Assembly: GCF_040115645.1 (NCBI RefSeq)
Contig: NC_089556.1
Coordinates: 1,054,001 to 1,118,000 of the forward strand
Length of the DNA: 64,000 nucleotides
DNA from: Euwallacea fornicatus
Lineage: Eukaryota; Arthropoda; Insecta; Coleoptera; Curculionidae
Reading direction: 5' to 3'
The translations under genes and the position numbers were made by a program. Numbering within the stretch: position 1 is the stretch's first letter; each line of letters begins with the position of its first letter. The notes beneath the pieces are model-generated. The model had not been told where the DNA came from. It made no database searches and saw nothing but the letters and a program-made list of their open reading frames with translations. Positions 14,327-26,462 of the stretch are shown in pieces.

Positions 14327-14926
14327 TCAAAAGATCACGGTCAGCGGCCTTCTAAACTCACTACCAGGAGTCTGCGATGGGTACTGACTGGCGTACTGCG
14401 TCATAGGCAAAATTCCTGGAGGTACCGAATTGCCCTGTTGCATGGCACTTCCTGGATAGTAGCTGGGGATCGCCCCCGGGGACGCTCCTGCCGATGATGT
14501 GGTGGTGGAACTAGAAGAACTGGCCGCATCTAATCTTTCCTGATTATTCACTTTGCTCTCTGGAGGAGATTCACTTCTTGGCGAGCCAATGCTATTGCTG
14601 GGAAGATGTTGCTGCTGCTGTTGGTTTAATCCTCCGTTGGCCCCCATGCCAGTGTCGTACATTTTACCTATATCCAGGCCTGGGTACGTTCTAGGGCTGT
14701 CGCTGCTGTACTTGCCGTCCATGTACATTTTTGAGGTTTCGAAGTACGCTTTGGTAAACACAGATGTAGAGTCCAAATAACCTCTTTCCAGATAGGCCTT
14801 GGAGTTGCTGTCCATGTACTTCGGATCGGAATACATGGACATGGCTAAGGTAGAGGGAGGCATGTAGGGGGACCTATATTTGTCTGCCTCCATGGAGTAC
14901 TTCATGGCGTCCATCGAGCTTACCAC
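14327..14926 (-). CDS. Sox21b: SoxB2 transcription factor, terminal coding exon (C-terminal regulatory region)
   Basis: This 600-base exon encodes residues 193-391 and the TGA stop. It opens VVSSMDAMKYSMEADKYRSP and continues with a Tyr/Met-rich segment (PPSTLAMSMYSDPKYMD) that I associate with insect Sox21b proteins. Then come repeated short YMD/KYS-type motifs, a Q5 run (residues 294-298), a Ser/Thr-rich run near residues 327-337, a Pro/Gly/Ser region, and the end EFRRPLTVIF. The acceptor is gattgttgcag|GTGG at 14927-14928, phase 0. The reading frame stays open upstream to 15112, but that part (62 residues) is intronic by its lack of conservation and by the splice site. The conserved-looking PLTVIF tail at the extreme C-terminus suggests a short peptide motif of unknown partner. 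No canonical AATAAA was found within about 1.1 kb downstream on this strand, so the transcript end is not placed. Confidence 0.93.
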   Translation of the reverse strand: MVSSMDAMKYSMEADKYRSPYMPPSTLAMSMYSDPKYMDSNSKAYLERGYLDSTSVFTKAYFETSKMYMDGKYSSDSPRTYPGLDIGKMYDTGMGANGGLNQQQQQHLPSNSIGSPRSESPPESKVNNQERLDAASSSSSTTTSSAGASPGAIPSYYPGSAMQQGNSVPPGILPMTQYASQYPSQTPGSEFRRPLTVIF

Positions 14927-15585
14927 CTGCAACAATCGAGAGACATTTTTAAGTACAGAATGCAGAATTATCCGAGCTGTAATAATAACAAGCTGAAGCA
15001 GGAATTTCTTCCGAAAAAGGGTTGATTTATGAGGAAGACACACGAAATCCCGGCGAGGCCAGAAAGCTGAAAAGAAACTGCGTGACAGAAAATTCCACGC
15101 ATCGTCCACCATTACGGCACAAAGAACCGGTGTTATATGTTACACGGCTTTGTAGTCGGGTTAGGAGCAGCACCTTGCTGACGATATATCATCCTGTACA
15201 ATGGGCCTTAATGGACGAGATAAATGCCATGCGTTACGCATAACGTTATGTGTCTTCTGTGTGTTTAGGATGGAGGGTGTTAAAGACGCTTACTGAGATA
15301 TTGTTTACGTTGGGGCGATGAAATAAAGAGTTGTTTCGGGAACCTTTAAGGGGTGTTTTTGCACGGAATGCCGTCTTGATCCTGCCTTTTAATTAACCGA
15401 CTTTCGGCGTGAGGCAATCCCTGCGTTTTTAACGATTATTTCCGCACTCGCGGAAAACCCATCAAACACGACGGCGATTTTCCACTAGTTTGGAGATAAA
15501 CTATTGGACTTATCGTGCCTTGAGCTCATCACATGGTATTCGGATCGGTGGAGGAGCAAGCCCATGATAACATCGAGCGTCAGTG

Positions 15586-15900
15586 TCTCGGGAACCGACG
15601 GAGGAATCGCCTCAAAGAATTAGCCGGCTGCTCTTTCCGTGGTGATTTTGAAAAAAATGCCCAAAACAACGGGAATTCTCTAAGTGCCGCTGCCTGGTTC
15701 GATTGCAGGATTCACATCGGTGAACTGCACTAAAATTGTCGAAAGGGGCAGTGACATCTGACTTTTGCCGATTTGACAGTTTGAACTCGGATATCTCGGG
15801 AACTGGCGGAACGATCGCATTAAAGGTGGCCACAATGAATCATCTGGATGAGCCTCGCAGATCGGCACCGACATACTTTTGGTTTTTGAGGTAGCCGTGT
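15586..15900. repeat. diverged direct duplication in Sox intron 3
   Basis: TCTCGGGAACCGACGGAGGA at 15586 recurs as TCTCGGGAACTGGCGGAACG at 15794, a spacing of 208 bases. In both copies GATCGC- or AATCGC-type sequence and a purine-rich stretch follow. The surrounding 400 bases are richer in G+C than their flanks. It may be two units of a satellite or of an unidentified repeat. Confidence 0.4.
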
Positions 15901-17175
15901 TCGGGGCGTCTAGTGCCCCCTTCGAACTTGCCTTGCGGCGATTTCGACGAGGGATTTCACCGGCGGTTTTTTGTCGGTGAAAACGAGGCGAATCGCCAGA
16001 TTTTTTTCTATTTTCTTCCAGAGATGCCCGAATCGAATTCGTTTCCGTTCCGAAGCGACTAAAATTTTAATTAAGCGTCTAAATTCCCCAGACTGCTCTT
16101 AACCATTCTGTGCACAATAAAATATCCACTTTATTTATCAACATTACAAATTAATTAGATCGGTGACAATAAATTTATTATCGGTCGGATTACGGGGAGC
16201 CAACATTTGAATATAAATATGAAACGATGCCCAGCGTGCATTTGACAACTCACTTATTACCGCTAAGTTATAATAGGAAGGCCTATAAATTGGGTGTTAA
16301 TACCATAAAAAATGGCCCTCTTGCATGCATTATTTTTCAAAAGTTGTTTGGGTTGATGTCGTTAACGACAAAAGGTGTCTGGCAGCGCGGTTATTGCTAT
16401 TCTCAATTCGACAATGTGACTTTTACCGGATGTGAAGTGGACAATCGGGATTACCGGGCCTCAAGTGCCTGCCTTCTTAAATCCCTTGATATATTATAAT
16501 TGACCTACCAAGGGAAAAACTATAGGAGTATCGCTGCCGTTGAAGAAACACAGTTTCTTGCACCTCGCCGAGGTTTGCTGCCGGTTATTTAGCAAACAAA
16601 CCATTTTTCATGTTACGGATACGCCGGTGCTAAAAATCGAGGATAAAGATCTTACAAACAGTCACTATTGTGATTTGCTTGTTAGCACTTTTTCCATACG
16701 CATAGAGCAAACAGGAAAACAACTGCCCAACAAAAAAATGTCATTTGCGGCTAATAATTTAAGCATATTTCAGCTTGAAGTGCTAATTGTGTCCACTTGT
16801 TGGGCTGCTTGTTTTCGTCCAGTATGGTGTTTTTTATTTCTCGTTACAGATGCACGTTTCGGATTTGAACGACACTAGAGTCGCTCAATTATTATTCGCT
16901 CATTCAGAAAGTGGCAATTGACTCAATCGGATTTTTGTCAACCCGGCAGTATCAGGAAATTTGAACTTCGCGGAACGGTCCTCCGGACAGAAGGAAACTG
17001 TCGAAGAACGCTCAATTTGATGCAAAGTTTCAGCTGCTTCCAGGCCACCCCCCTACAAGAGCTCGGAGTCCTTTCACCTTTGTGAGAAGCCGGCAGGGCG
17101 TCAGTCCGATTATCAACGTCCACTGCCTCACTAACCCCGCAATCAACGAAATTCATGCCGATTTTTTCTTATAAT

Positions 17176-17223
17176 ACTGTTGGTGGAAACGACTGTTGGT
17201 GGAAACGACTGTTGGCGGAAACT
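17176..17223. repeat. 16-bp tandem repeat, three units
   Basis: The unit ACTGTTGGTGGAAACG occurs twice exactly and a third time with one change (TGGC) and a diverged end. It lies in Sox intron 3. Confidence 0.9.
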
Positions 17224-19294
17224 GTCCGTTCCGTTGCGCGTTTGTTCAATTCCAGTACGAAAACCGTTAATTTTTCTCTGCAGACATGAAGGACTGTACT
17301 TTTTGGCGAAAGTCGGGTTAAATGGCCCCTCTCTTATTCACGCAACTAACTAATCACATAATCTAATTGCTCCACGCAGAGTTTAGAGTGAAACATACCT
17401 AGCGTGCATACAAAGCACTAAACAAAAGGAGCCTGCCAACATTATTCAGATGTAACCATGAATATTAAAGAGGACAACGAGATTTAAACTTCTAGACAGT
17501 ATGAAAAGATCCCATTATCATGATCCCTAGTTTTAAAGCAATTTCGTAAGATGACTGGGCAGAATTAACCCTGTCCTTCCGCCGGTTTTAAGCCTGGCTG
17601 CCACCAAAATTGATGTCCCTCCACCCTTTTCGCCTCAAAAAGATCTTTTCGCAGGGATTCACCGAAAAAAAACACACTCATTTCGAGGGTAGTGTTTTGC
17701 AATCTTTACTGTGCCTAATCGAGTGTGAGAATTGGCACACGCTGCCTTCGGTTTTTAGTTTGGGCGAAATGCCAAGTCACGACGGTGACTGGTCATGGCT
17801 GGTCATTAAGGAAAGCGAAATTAAAACCGGCCAGGTGTTAAGGTGTCCATTAAATGTACTATTAAAAGGTTTTTCGAATGGATGTATTATTCATGATGGA
17901 GCAGTCACTACTGATGCTCAGAAATGTGAATATCATTGGAGAAACGAAATGTGATGGGCAATGAATCGAGGAAGCTCCATTCAAAAAGTCGAGGTTTAGT
18001 CAAAGACACATACACATGAGAGGTAATAATGCATTATTTCCGTCAAGGTCTTTGGTACGGAACATTATGTAATAATTGTGCAGATGTTTAAATTGCCTCA
18101 AATCAACCTTGCACATAGGTACACCTGTGTTGGATGGGCCTAAGAGAGCCCTATTTCTAGGAGCCACAAAAGGAAACTGATATTGGTTTCTGGGACTCAA
18201 TTTTTATAACAAACTTAACGGAGGAAATCGCACCTTTAGATGGTTTACCGTTTGAAAGCTAAGAGGTGTTTCAGAAAAAATGCATTTTTAAATGCCTAAA
18301 ACTTATCCTGTTCGAAATTTTGAATTTCTACTGAAACGTCGTCTGAGGGAGAAGGTACTTTTTAAGTGAACCTTTCAGAAGTAATTTTTCAAAAAATAAA
18401 ATTTTACCATTAAACTCTATGTAAAAACGTGGCTTGAAATTCTGATTTTTGCTTTCTTTGGAAAATAAACAATCGGATATACAGGACGACACAAATTAGC
18501 ATGGAGACATTTCAGGAACCGACAGTACTCTGCAAATAATAGAAAAAACGCTAACAAATCCACAATCAAAAACGCGCCGTTTTGGATATACGGGAGTGGC
18601 AAAATGTCAAATCGTTTCGTGTATGTCAAGTCATCCTCAGGGATGCTTTAAGTAAATGTTTTGATACTCGAACACTTATTTTCTTTAAAACCCTTTACTA
18701 GAAGATGTCAAAATTGTCAGTAGCCACACACAGGGTGTTATGTTTGTTTGGGTCATGTGCTGGTTTACGTTTTGTTTCTTTTTTTTTTGGAACACGCTGA
18801 ACGACTTGTGATACCAGATTTAAATTCCCCTTTCAAATCTTTAGCGTTTTCGTCTCTCGCAGTATTTTCGTCCTTTCACCGTTTTCGCAAAATTTGCAAA
18901 AATATCTATAGGCGTAAGCTGAGGAAAAAAATAATCGTCCGGTTCAGTTACCAAGAATCTGAAGCGATTCGTAACATTTAATCAAATTTATGAAAACGAA
19001 AACGATATTATAAAAACTCTTGAAAATGCCCCTTACAAAATATGGAACTTTGCCCCCCGCACGTCGAAAATGGTACGCGTCTGTCAGCGTTTTTTCATTA
19101 TTGTGGAGAGCACCGCTCCCTGAAATGTCTCCGTGATGACATGTTGCGTCCTGCATAGCTACTTTTAGAAAATGATCGTTTTCGAAAGACCCCCTCCATA
19201 ACTGTGAAACTGACTTTCACACATCGATATCACTTTTACGGCTCCTAGTAAAATTGTCGAGCAATGCAATTTTCATAATGGCTAAATTTCCTAC

Positions 19295-19446
19295 TTGTCC
19301 AGGCGATGTCAGACTAGCGGTCATTGCCGCTGCCGACTGCTGGGCAGCTGCGGCTGCAGCTGCCATAGAAGCTGCGCTCAGTGATCCGTAAGCTGCCGAT
19401 GGATTGTAGTATGACGCCATGGACTGACCCATACTCGATGCCATTC
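19295..19446 (-). CDS. Sox21b: SoxB2 transcription factor, coding exon 3 (alanine-rich linker)
   Basis: This 152-base exon encodes residues 142-192. It opens with GMASSMGQSMASYYNPSAAY and then has a low-complexity stretch with a run of seven alanines (residues 170-176) followed by QQSAAAMTASLTSPGQ. Ala-rich linkers are common in Sox proteins outside the HMG box and are often repressive or structural; the function here is inference. The acceptor is cttttcag|GAATGG at 19447-19448 and the donor is CAA|gtagga with gtag at 19294-19291. The donor is a little weaker than those of the other exons. The exon enters with two bases of the split Gly codon and leaves in phase 0, which matches the next exon exactly. 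The apparent ORF upstream of GMASS and downstream of SPGQ is intron sequence. Confidence 0.9.
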
Positions 19447-20204
19447 CTGAAAAGAAAAATAATAATATGAAAACTGAGATGAATATTTGGAGATTGTGCT
19501 GAAACAATATTCCGACGTTTAAATTGCGCTCAAAACGATATCACCAGACGGTGTATCAGAAGTATCATGCTTTCTGATTTGAATTTCAATTTTGCAAGCG
19601 TCACAAAAACGCATGGCAGAGCGTTAAATACGTAATTTTTAAGCTAGAAAAGGAACTTTTGCCCCTTAGAACTTGAAGGGAAATAGTAGAAACCTGCCCC
19701 TTTTTTTTCTTTTTACTGTATAATCCAAACTTGAGGATTGAAGAACCAAGAGTCTTTGGCATCGCAATCGATAATAATTAATCACCGTGTTTATCTGCAA
19801 CCGCCACAACATTCCTGCGGTTACCAGGGTCCGATCCCCCAGAAAGCTGACCAGCAGGAACTCACACTTCTTCACTTAGAGGCCAGTCCAGGTGTGTCCG
19901 AATCTTCTCCTCGCTCCGTGACACTGAAGATATTTATGAGGAGAGAAAGAACCACTCCGGTTCTGATATGAATCATTCCGGAGCGGTTTCTTTTTTGTGT
20001 CGATCTGGTCGATCGCATTTGCGGCTGATTTACACCGGAGCGATTTGTTAGGATTTACGCTTTGCGACGTACCTGTCTGATTATGTTTATGGCTTGCTGG
20101 GCTAAAATGATATGTTGCCCATTGTGGAAATGTTGCATTAGATTTTTTGAAATTCCTCCGATAGTTACATACATGCCCTAGGTGTCAATAGGTACAAAGA
20201 ATGT

Positions 20205-20287
20205 GTCACTGAGGCGCTAATGTTTTTTACTGCCTAATTTGACGAAACGCTAATGAGCGTTAGTGGTCGTTTAATAGCCTCAGTGAC
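20205..20287. repeat. 83-bp imperfect hairpin
   Basis: GTCACTGAGGC at the left is the exact reverse complement of GCCTCAGTGAC at the right. An inner palindrome-like CGCTAATGAGCG lies between. Probably a tiny non-autonomous element or its remnant in Sox intron 2. Confidence 0.6.
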
Positions 20288-21115
20288 GTAATCCCACATA
20301 ACCATAAAGATATCGAAGACATGTGCTAAGATCTCCTCATAGAAACAGCTGCAGGAAAGATTTTTTCTAAAACGCTTCTGTTACAAGGTTATGAACTTAT
20401 CATTATTAAAATCTTTACGTAACGGGCGATTCAATACACAGAATTGTTCAGCAAATATTTGAGAAATCATCCTGCCGCCTGCAAGAAACAATCAATCAAT
20501 TGTCGTGGTGTTTAATTAATGTCATTTTTGATGAATATTAATATCCATTTTATTAACAAGTACTGCCTTTCGGCGTGTCAACTACATCACGCCGGCATCG
20601 TTGTATGAGAACCGAGTTCTGTTTGTTTTTAGTCCCGGTACGCACTTCAGAAAATAGTGTCTTTCATTAGTACTGCCACAAAAATACCTTTAGATAATAA
20701 ATTTCAGCTTCACAAAGTATGTAAGTACTGCCACAATAATTATTCGCAAAGTGGGTTAGGATAAGTGCAATTACCGGTTCTATAGAGTATACATAGCTAC
20801 ACGCAAGAAGGGCCACGTTTCTTTTCTCACTCGCAATTGTGTGTTTACTTTCTAGATGGCTTTTTTCGATCTTTGTCTTCTGTCGCAACAGTAGCAATAA
20901 CAAAAACAAACATCAACAATTTCTTAGAAGAGCCGAAACACCAACATTCGCTCAATCTTCAAACTTCCATTTTCCGCATTATTAATTTTTTGAGCATGGC
21001 ACTCCTGTTGCCCTGTCGGTGTTTGCGAACGGCCAAATACCAGTTCTCAAAAATGACCCAAAAATGTTGCATTTCGACTAAATTTGTAAACAGTTTACGT
21101 CAAAGTTTACTTAAA

Positions 21116-22512
21116 TATGCCGCGCGACACAGAAAAGAGAACACCCCGTAAAAATGGTTTTGTTTAAATAATTTTTGATGTGCGCGTTTCCTACCCGAAA
21201 TCAATTACTTCATTAAAAAATTGCATAAATTTAATTGTTAAACACCAAAAAAAAAATTATTAATTTGTCGGTCCTCCGCGGTCACCCATACACTCCAGTA
21301 CACGTCTCGGCATGGCTCAATGAGGTGATTGATGCCCTCTGGGGGATCTCGTTCTAAGCTAACAGCCTAGCATGACATAGCGCCACTAGGGTTTCTGGGG
21401 AATGGGGTAAATTATGCAACCTTCTACGAACAATATCCCATTCATGCTCAATGGGTGAGGGGTCTGAAACGCAAGGTGGCCAAGGTAGCAAATTGAGTGC
21501 GTTTAATTGAAAGAAGTCCATAGTCGCTCTAGCTACATGTGGTCGTGCATTGTCTTGCTGGAAAACTGGATTGATAAGAGTTCACAGATAGAGCACGAGA
21601 TAAAGTTCCAGGACTTCTTGGGCTGTCATACTGCCTCTAAAGAGAAGTAAAGGTGACCTGCTACCATATGCAATAGCACCCCAAACCATTACCCCAATGG
21701 TCTGATTGTAATTGTAAACTGAGGATCCCGTCTTTCACCCTTCTTCTTATTCTTGTCCGGCAATCATGCGTACCTAAAGAAAATCTGGATTCGTCATTGA
21801 ACACGATATTATCCCATTTCAGATTCCAATTTATCCGTTCTCTGCATCACTGCAGTAGATTTTGATGATGATTTAAGGTGTGGGGTAACACAAGATTGGG
21901 ACGATAGGAAATCAGTCCAAAACTTCTTATCCGGCGATAAATGGTTCGAATCCCAATGGGTCTTCCATACTCAACAAACTACTGATTCGCCAGCGTCATC
22001 GACGAGACGAACCCATCTCTAAGAGCCATAATTCGAAGGCGGCGATCTTGGCGTTCTGTAGTACTTCGGCATCGCCCTGTACCCCTCCCTCCGCCTGTTT
22101 GCTTTTCTTGGAACAACCCCTGACGACATCTCTCTGTAGGGTTTACACTACGGTTCAATCTAGTAGCGATTTGCCTAAATGAGCGACCCGCCTCTCGTAG
22201 ACCCAACATTAGACCTCTATCAAACTCGCTCGATTGATGAACATTTCACTGCATTCTGCACGTAGGCATATTCGATTGATCTAAAATCCCTTTCCTAGCA
22301 CACTATACACCAATAAATGATATTTCGCAGTCGTATTGTTGATATTTTATTGCAATTTTTATAGAAGAAAGTCTAAAAAACTCGTAAATACATTGATAAA
22401 TATGACTGAAAATTTAATCGTTTCTTGCGTTCCCATATACAAAAACGCATACCAAAAATTATTTAAATAAAACCATTTTTACGGGGTGCGCTCTTTTCTG
22501 TCACGCAGTATA
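21116..22512 (-). mobile_element. Tc1-like DNA transposon, complete but inactive
   Basis: The element is bounded by imperfect terminal inverted repeats of about 68 bases (21116-21184 and 22446-22512). They share GACAGAAAAGAG-type outer sequence and the inner block CACCCCGTAAAAATGG followed by a TTTAAATAATTTTTG-like stretch. The outer ends abut TA dinucleotides, as expected for Tc1/mariner insertion. Total length is about 1.4 kb with a transposase relic on the minus strand. It lies in Sox intron 2 in the same orientation as the host gene. The arms differ at several bases, so this is not a recent insertion. Confidence 0.85.
21260..22269 (-). pseudogene. Tc1-like transposase relic (DD34E type)
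   Basis: Reading from ATG at 22269 (MPTCRMQ, then a stop), the relic gives SEFDRGLMLGLREAGRSFRQ, a Tc1-type helix-turn-helix start. GRCRSTTERQDRRLRIMAL follows, then GRPIGIRTIYRRIRSFGL. The first catalytic Asp is in NDESRFSLG, the second in VFQQDNARPHVARATM, and the Glu in SPIEHEWD. All three catalytic positions are therefore retained, but there are at least four disruptions: a TGA after seven codons, a TGA after LVLYL, a TAG after RLLA, and frame changes in the middle. It is a dead copy inside the 21116-22512 element. Family assignment is from remembered motifs. Confidence 0.85.
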
Positions 22513-23385
22513 TTTGGTACTTCTGCAGAACTAACACTTCCCTATTCTAACGTTAACCCGTAGGAGTGTGTCTCTAACCGTTCTCGAGATATAAATTTAT
22601 AAACTTAGAATGTAGGTACGTAAGAACTGCTTGTTCTTTTACAGGACTACATTGTATTTCGACTTTGGGTAGATGTGCTCTTTGAGTTGCTCTGTAACGT
22701 CGTGAGTGTAAACCGAAACAGAAAGCATTTTACGTAACACGGTGAGGGTGGACGTCCTCAGGAGGTCATTCAAACTGCACAAGAGATAGTTTATGAAAAT
22801 CTCACGACGTCCATTACGCACCTATGTCAACAAATTCAGGTTTCATTTACAACATGTCATAAAGTTTTGCGGAATGACTTGCAACTTTACGCTTATCGTG
22901 TCCAATATGTTCAGGAGTGCTACAACCAGCTTACAATAGTTGTATCATAGTGCCAACAACTGTCCAGTTGCCGAAATAATCTTTTCTGGTGTTGAAGTCT
23001 ACATCCAGCGAAAGTTTGAACAAGAACAAGCAAACAAAGAATAATCGTTGGTCGAATTTTCTGAAGGTACCCAGTTAACCTGTTTTGATGCGATTATTCG
23101 TTAAAGTGGGAGCATTATTCATTTTCGAGAACATCAACTACAGAACACGATCGAAATGAAATTCTTATTCCATTCTTTGAACAACTTCACAACGACCGAC
23201 TGAAAAGTGGCAATTTTTAACTTTGAATATACGTACGTATATACACACTAGTGCAAGTTAAAACTTCTACAACCCTGCCAAGTTTTACGTTACTGCCATT
23301 TCAATTTCTGACACACTACTACGGAGCAAGGATTTATATATACAACGATAATTTATTCGATAACAAGATAATTTAAATCATTATC

Positions 23386-23690
23386 GAATGATTGTTATTA
23401 GAGAAAGTGTTTGAAATGATCCCCATTACGTGCCGCACACAAATTGGAACATTGCCACCTAGACTACCGGACATCTCCCGTATTTTCAGTAGTTGTTCTA
23501 AAAGCGGAATTTTCGATTCGCCCTATGAGCTCTTTTTGAAAGTTTATAAGAGCAGAGCATGCGTTTTTTTTCACAAACCTCGAAACGCAAAGCTCTAGAG
23601 GTGTTAGATCGGTCGGTAGAGGAGGCCAAACAATCGGTTCTGCGCGCGTCTGTCCATCTTTGTGGATAATTTGCATCTAACCAATTCCTC
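23386..23690 (-). pseudogene. ITm transposase C-terminal fragment
   Basis: The minus strand reads GQTRAEPIVWPPLPTDLTPL and then ELCVSRFVKK. This aligns by eye with the family motif GRGGP-x-WPPRSPDLTPLDFFLWG-x-VK of insect IS630-Tc1-mariner (ITm) transposases. Further on, after a frame change, are NLCAARNGDHFKHF, the usual C-terminal signature ending in H-F-x-H-hydrophobic. Only about the last 95 codons remain. No terminal repeats were found, so it is a truncated copy in Sox intron 2. Confidence 0.7.
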
Positions 23691-26462
23691 GCCGCCAGAG
23701 AACAATGTGAAGAACATTCGTGTAATCATGCTGTTAATTTATGGTCAAAATTTAAGCTAAACAACTCAAAAACCTTTTCAGCAATAAAAAATAAACTGCA
23801 AAAAATATGATACTTCAGCAGCCCCGTATTTCCTTAACAAAGCTTTTCTCGTATATAGTTAACATAGCAAACTAATGTTATTTTTATGCGTAGAATACAT
23901 GGCAATCACTGTATTGACCGTGACACATCCGTTGAGGAAACATGATTTTGACGATGAAGTGTTTAATAATTGGAGGAAAGTGTGATAAAAATTATTTTTG
24001 GATTGAAGCGTGTCACGAGTGCAACGTATATAGATAATCCGTGGAAACTCGGATTCATGCTAGAAAATCGTCACGACACTAAAAACACCACTAGAAGTAG
24101 GGAAAATAGGCGTAAATGTAGATGCAGATAGATATGAAAAACTGGGATTACGAAATATCCGGTCGGGAAATATATTTGACTTGCTTGACAGGTAAATTAC
24201 CGGTTAATATCATTTTATATATCTAAGCGTCAACTGTTGCTGTCATTTACGCCAAATATGTCACTCATTCTGTCATTATTGAAATTGACAACCGAATTAA
24301 AAAACATTCGAACAAATTCAACACGACTTGTTGGCTTAGGTCAATGATTTTGGCGGTAATTTCCCGGTAAGATAATTGTCATCTTACCCTAAGAAATATG
24401 GATACTTGAATTTACTATTAATGTGTCACACCGAGTATTCTCCAGTTCATGCACCCACAAGACGTAATATTTTCTCGACTGAAGAATGGAATTCTTTTGA
24501 ATTTGCTACATCACAGTTACTACGCTTTCACGAAAATTGAGCATGTTCTAAAACCGATTCGAGTAACGAAATTTGTGTGGGGGTTCCCATGCTGAGCTTC
24601 AGTTGGTTTTCAAGTAAGTTTTTCAATTAGGCAAATCGAAATATCGACAGCGATCCGAAGTAACCGAAACTGAACTGACACGATTAAATTGTACTCAAAG
24701 TACATTTTCATCGTTACCTTCGCCGTCAATCCAAGTTTACCTGACGTGACCGACACAGCCTTTGAAGAAATCCCAACTAACTAATCATCGGTATGACCAG
24801 ATATAATTCGCAACAACCATAATGAAATTTCAAACGAATTTGATTAACATGAAGAATTGAAACAGAATAAACATGTGTCAAAGGAGTGAATCGAAACAAA
24901 ACGGAGAGCAATCAAAGGAGGAAGTTGAAGCGAGTAGGAAACGAAAATCGATATAGAAGTCGAAAAAATCGAGGAAAAAGCAATTTCAGATACTGATATG
25001 GCGTTTGATGAATGCTCAGTCTAATGAAGCTTAGCGATGAATGAATGTTCGAAATGTGCAGGTGAAAGTTTAATTTCTTGTTTGTTGGAAATGTTCAGGG
25101 CTGACAGCCCGGGCGAATTAGGAACAATTAGAAGAAAAATTGCGCTCATTTCGTTAATTTACCCAATTAGACGGTAATAGTGAGTTTACAAAATTACGCG
25201 ACTGCGGCCGCCGTAAATAATCAAGAGCAATGACGGTTTAGGGCGTTAATACGGCTTGTTGGAAATCACCACAAGTGACACAACCTTATTCTCCTACAAT
25301 ACTCCATTATGTATCTGCCATCGTTAACGCGGTAACAATAAAATTGCGAGGAAATATAAATATGCGAGAGGCATTCTCACCTGTCTTAAAAGGTCGCTCA
25401 AGCCACCAGGAAACCACTGTTGGTTACGTACACTGTCGACCGTCTCATTATAAATTAGTTCGAATTTAAAATTGGCGCAGCTGAGAGAATAAAACTTTCG
25501 AAAGAAGTCAAAAGAAGAATTAACAATATTTGCCGACTACCGAGTCAGTTTTATCCTTCCTTTTCCCATTGCAAACAATGAGATCGAATCCGTTCGACTA
25601 CCTGAACCAGATATAAGAAAATAGACAAAAATCAAGCTGGAATGGCAGATTGATTGAAAACCAACAATACGGGGATTGTATTCCCTCTTTTCATTCGAAA
25701 TCCTCCTCTCGTATTCTTGTGCGAAAAGAGGAAGCTCCGTTGAACACGTTTGAAATAATAACACCTGGTGCACGTCTGAAACAATTATCTGACCTATGCT
25801 TTGGCAGTTCACATCCGGATTTGAATTTCAAATTCCTTGGTTTTGAGAGCAGTTATTACCTGGTAATAGCTTGCACAAGCACCAACGACAAAGACAAATC
25901 GTTATATACATTCGCACCCAACGGACATCAATTAACTGTGAAACAATGCGGCCATAATTCATAAATTTCAAAACCGAACATGTTCAGCATTCTACGTCGA
26001 CGTTTACACGTATGTTCTGTCCTCACTGTGCTGCCTTTCGGGCTATAAATCACTAAAGTAACCAATCTTACATGTCAAATATGAATATTAAATGATGCTT
26101 GATTGACGGTTAAATGTGGCCGGCTCTTTATCGGACCCACAATTGTAAAATTGTGAGGGAATATTAATGGATTTTTAAAAGAGAGATCTTTTAATGAACG
26201 AGTTGTATTAATGAGGTATTATTGAGGTGTCAGATCGATAGGGTTTAGTGCAGAAAAATGCCTAGTTGAGATGTGTCATGCTTGCAAATTGCTGAGCTAA
26301 TCGCTGAAGAATGCAAATCCGATGAAAGTGTAAGGGAATTTGGAGAGCAATGTCAATATACCTTTGACTGGAACATTTCGCTAGGACTCATATGAAGGAT
26401 CCGACTAGAGTGTCAGGGGCGCGCCTTCCGTCGCGACGTCCGAGTTTCTGGACGCGACGCAT

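Larger units (their letters stand above)
14927..19294 (-). other. Sox intron 3
   Basis: This is the 4.4-kb intron between the Ala-rich exon and the terminal exon, bounded by gtagga and gttgcag. It holds a roughly 210-base duplicated motif (15586-15900), a 16-base tandem triplication (17176-17223) and an isolated element end ACACAGGGTGTTATG at 18728. I saw no coding exon in either orientation; the longest ORFs (112-114 codons at 16540-16878 and 17610-17954, plus strand) show no recognisable motif. It may carry cis-regulatory DNA, but nothing in it can be assigned. Confidence 0.8.

Noticed and set aside
14927..15112. Upstream extension of the terminal Sox ORF (62 extra residues beginning MVDDAWNF)
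   Set aside because: It runs through the intron. The acceptor at 14927-14928 joins in phase with the previous exon, and the extension has no Sox-like sequence.
21940..21960. GGTTCGAATCC-like string resembling a tRNA T-loop
   Set aside because: It lies inside the Tc1 transposase relic and encodes part of its GIRTIYRR region; no acceptor stem or anticodon arm could be drawn.
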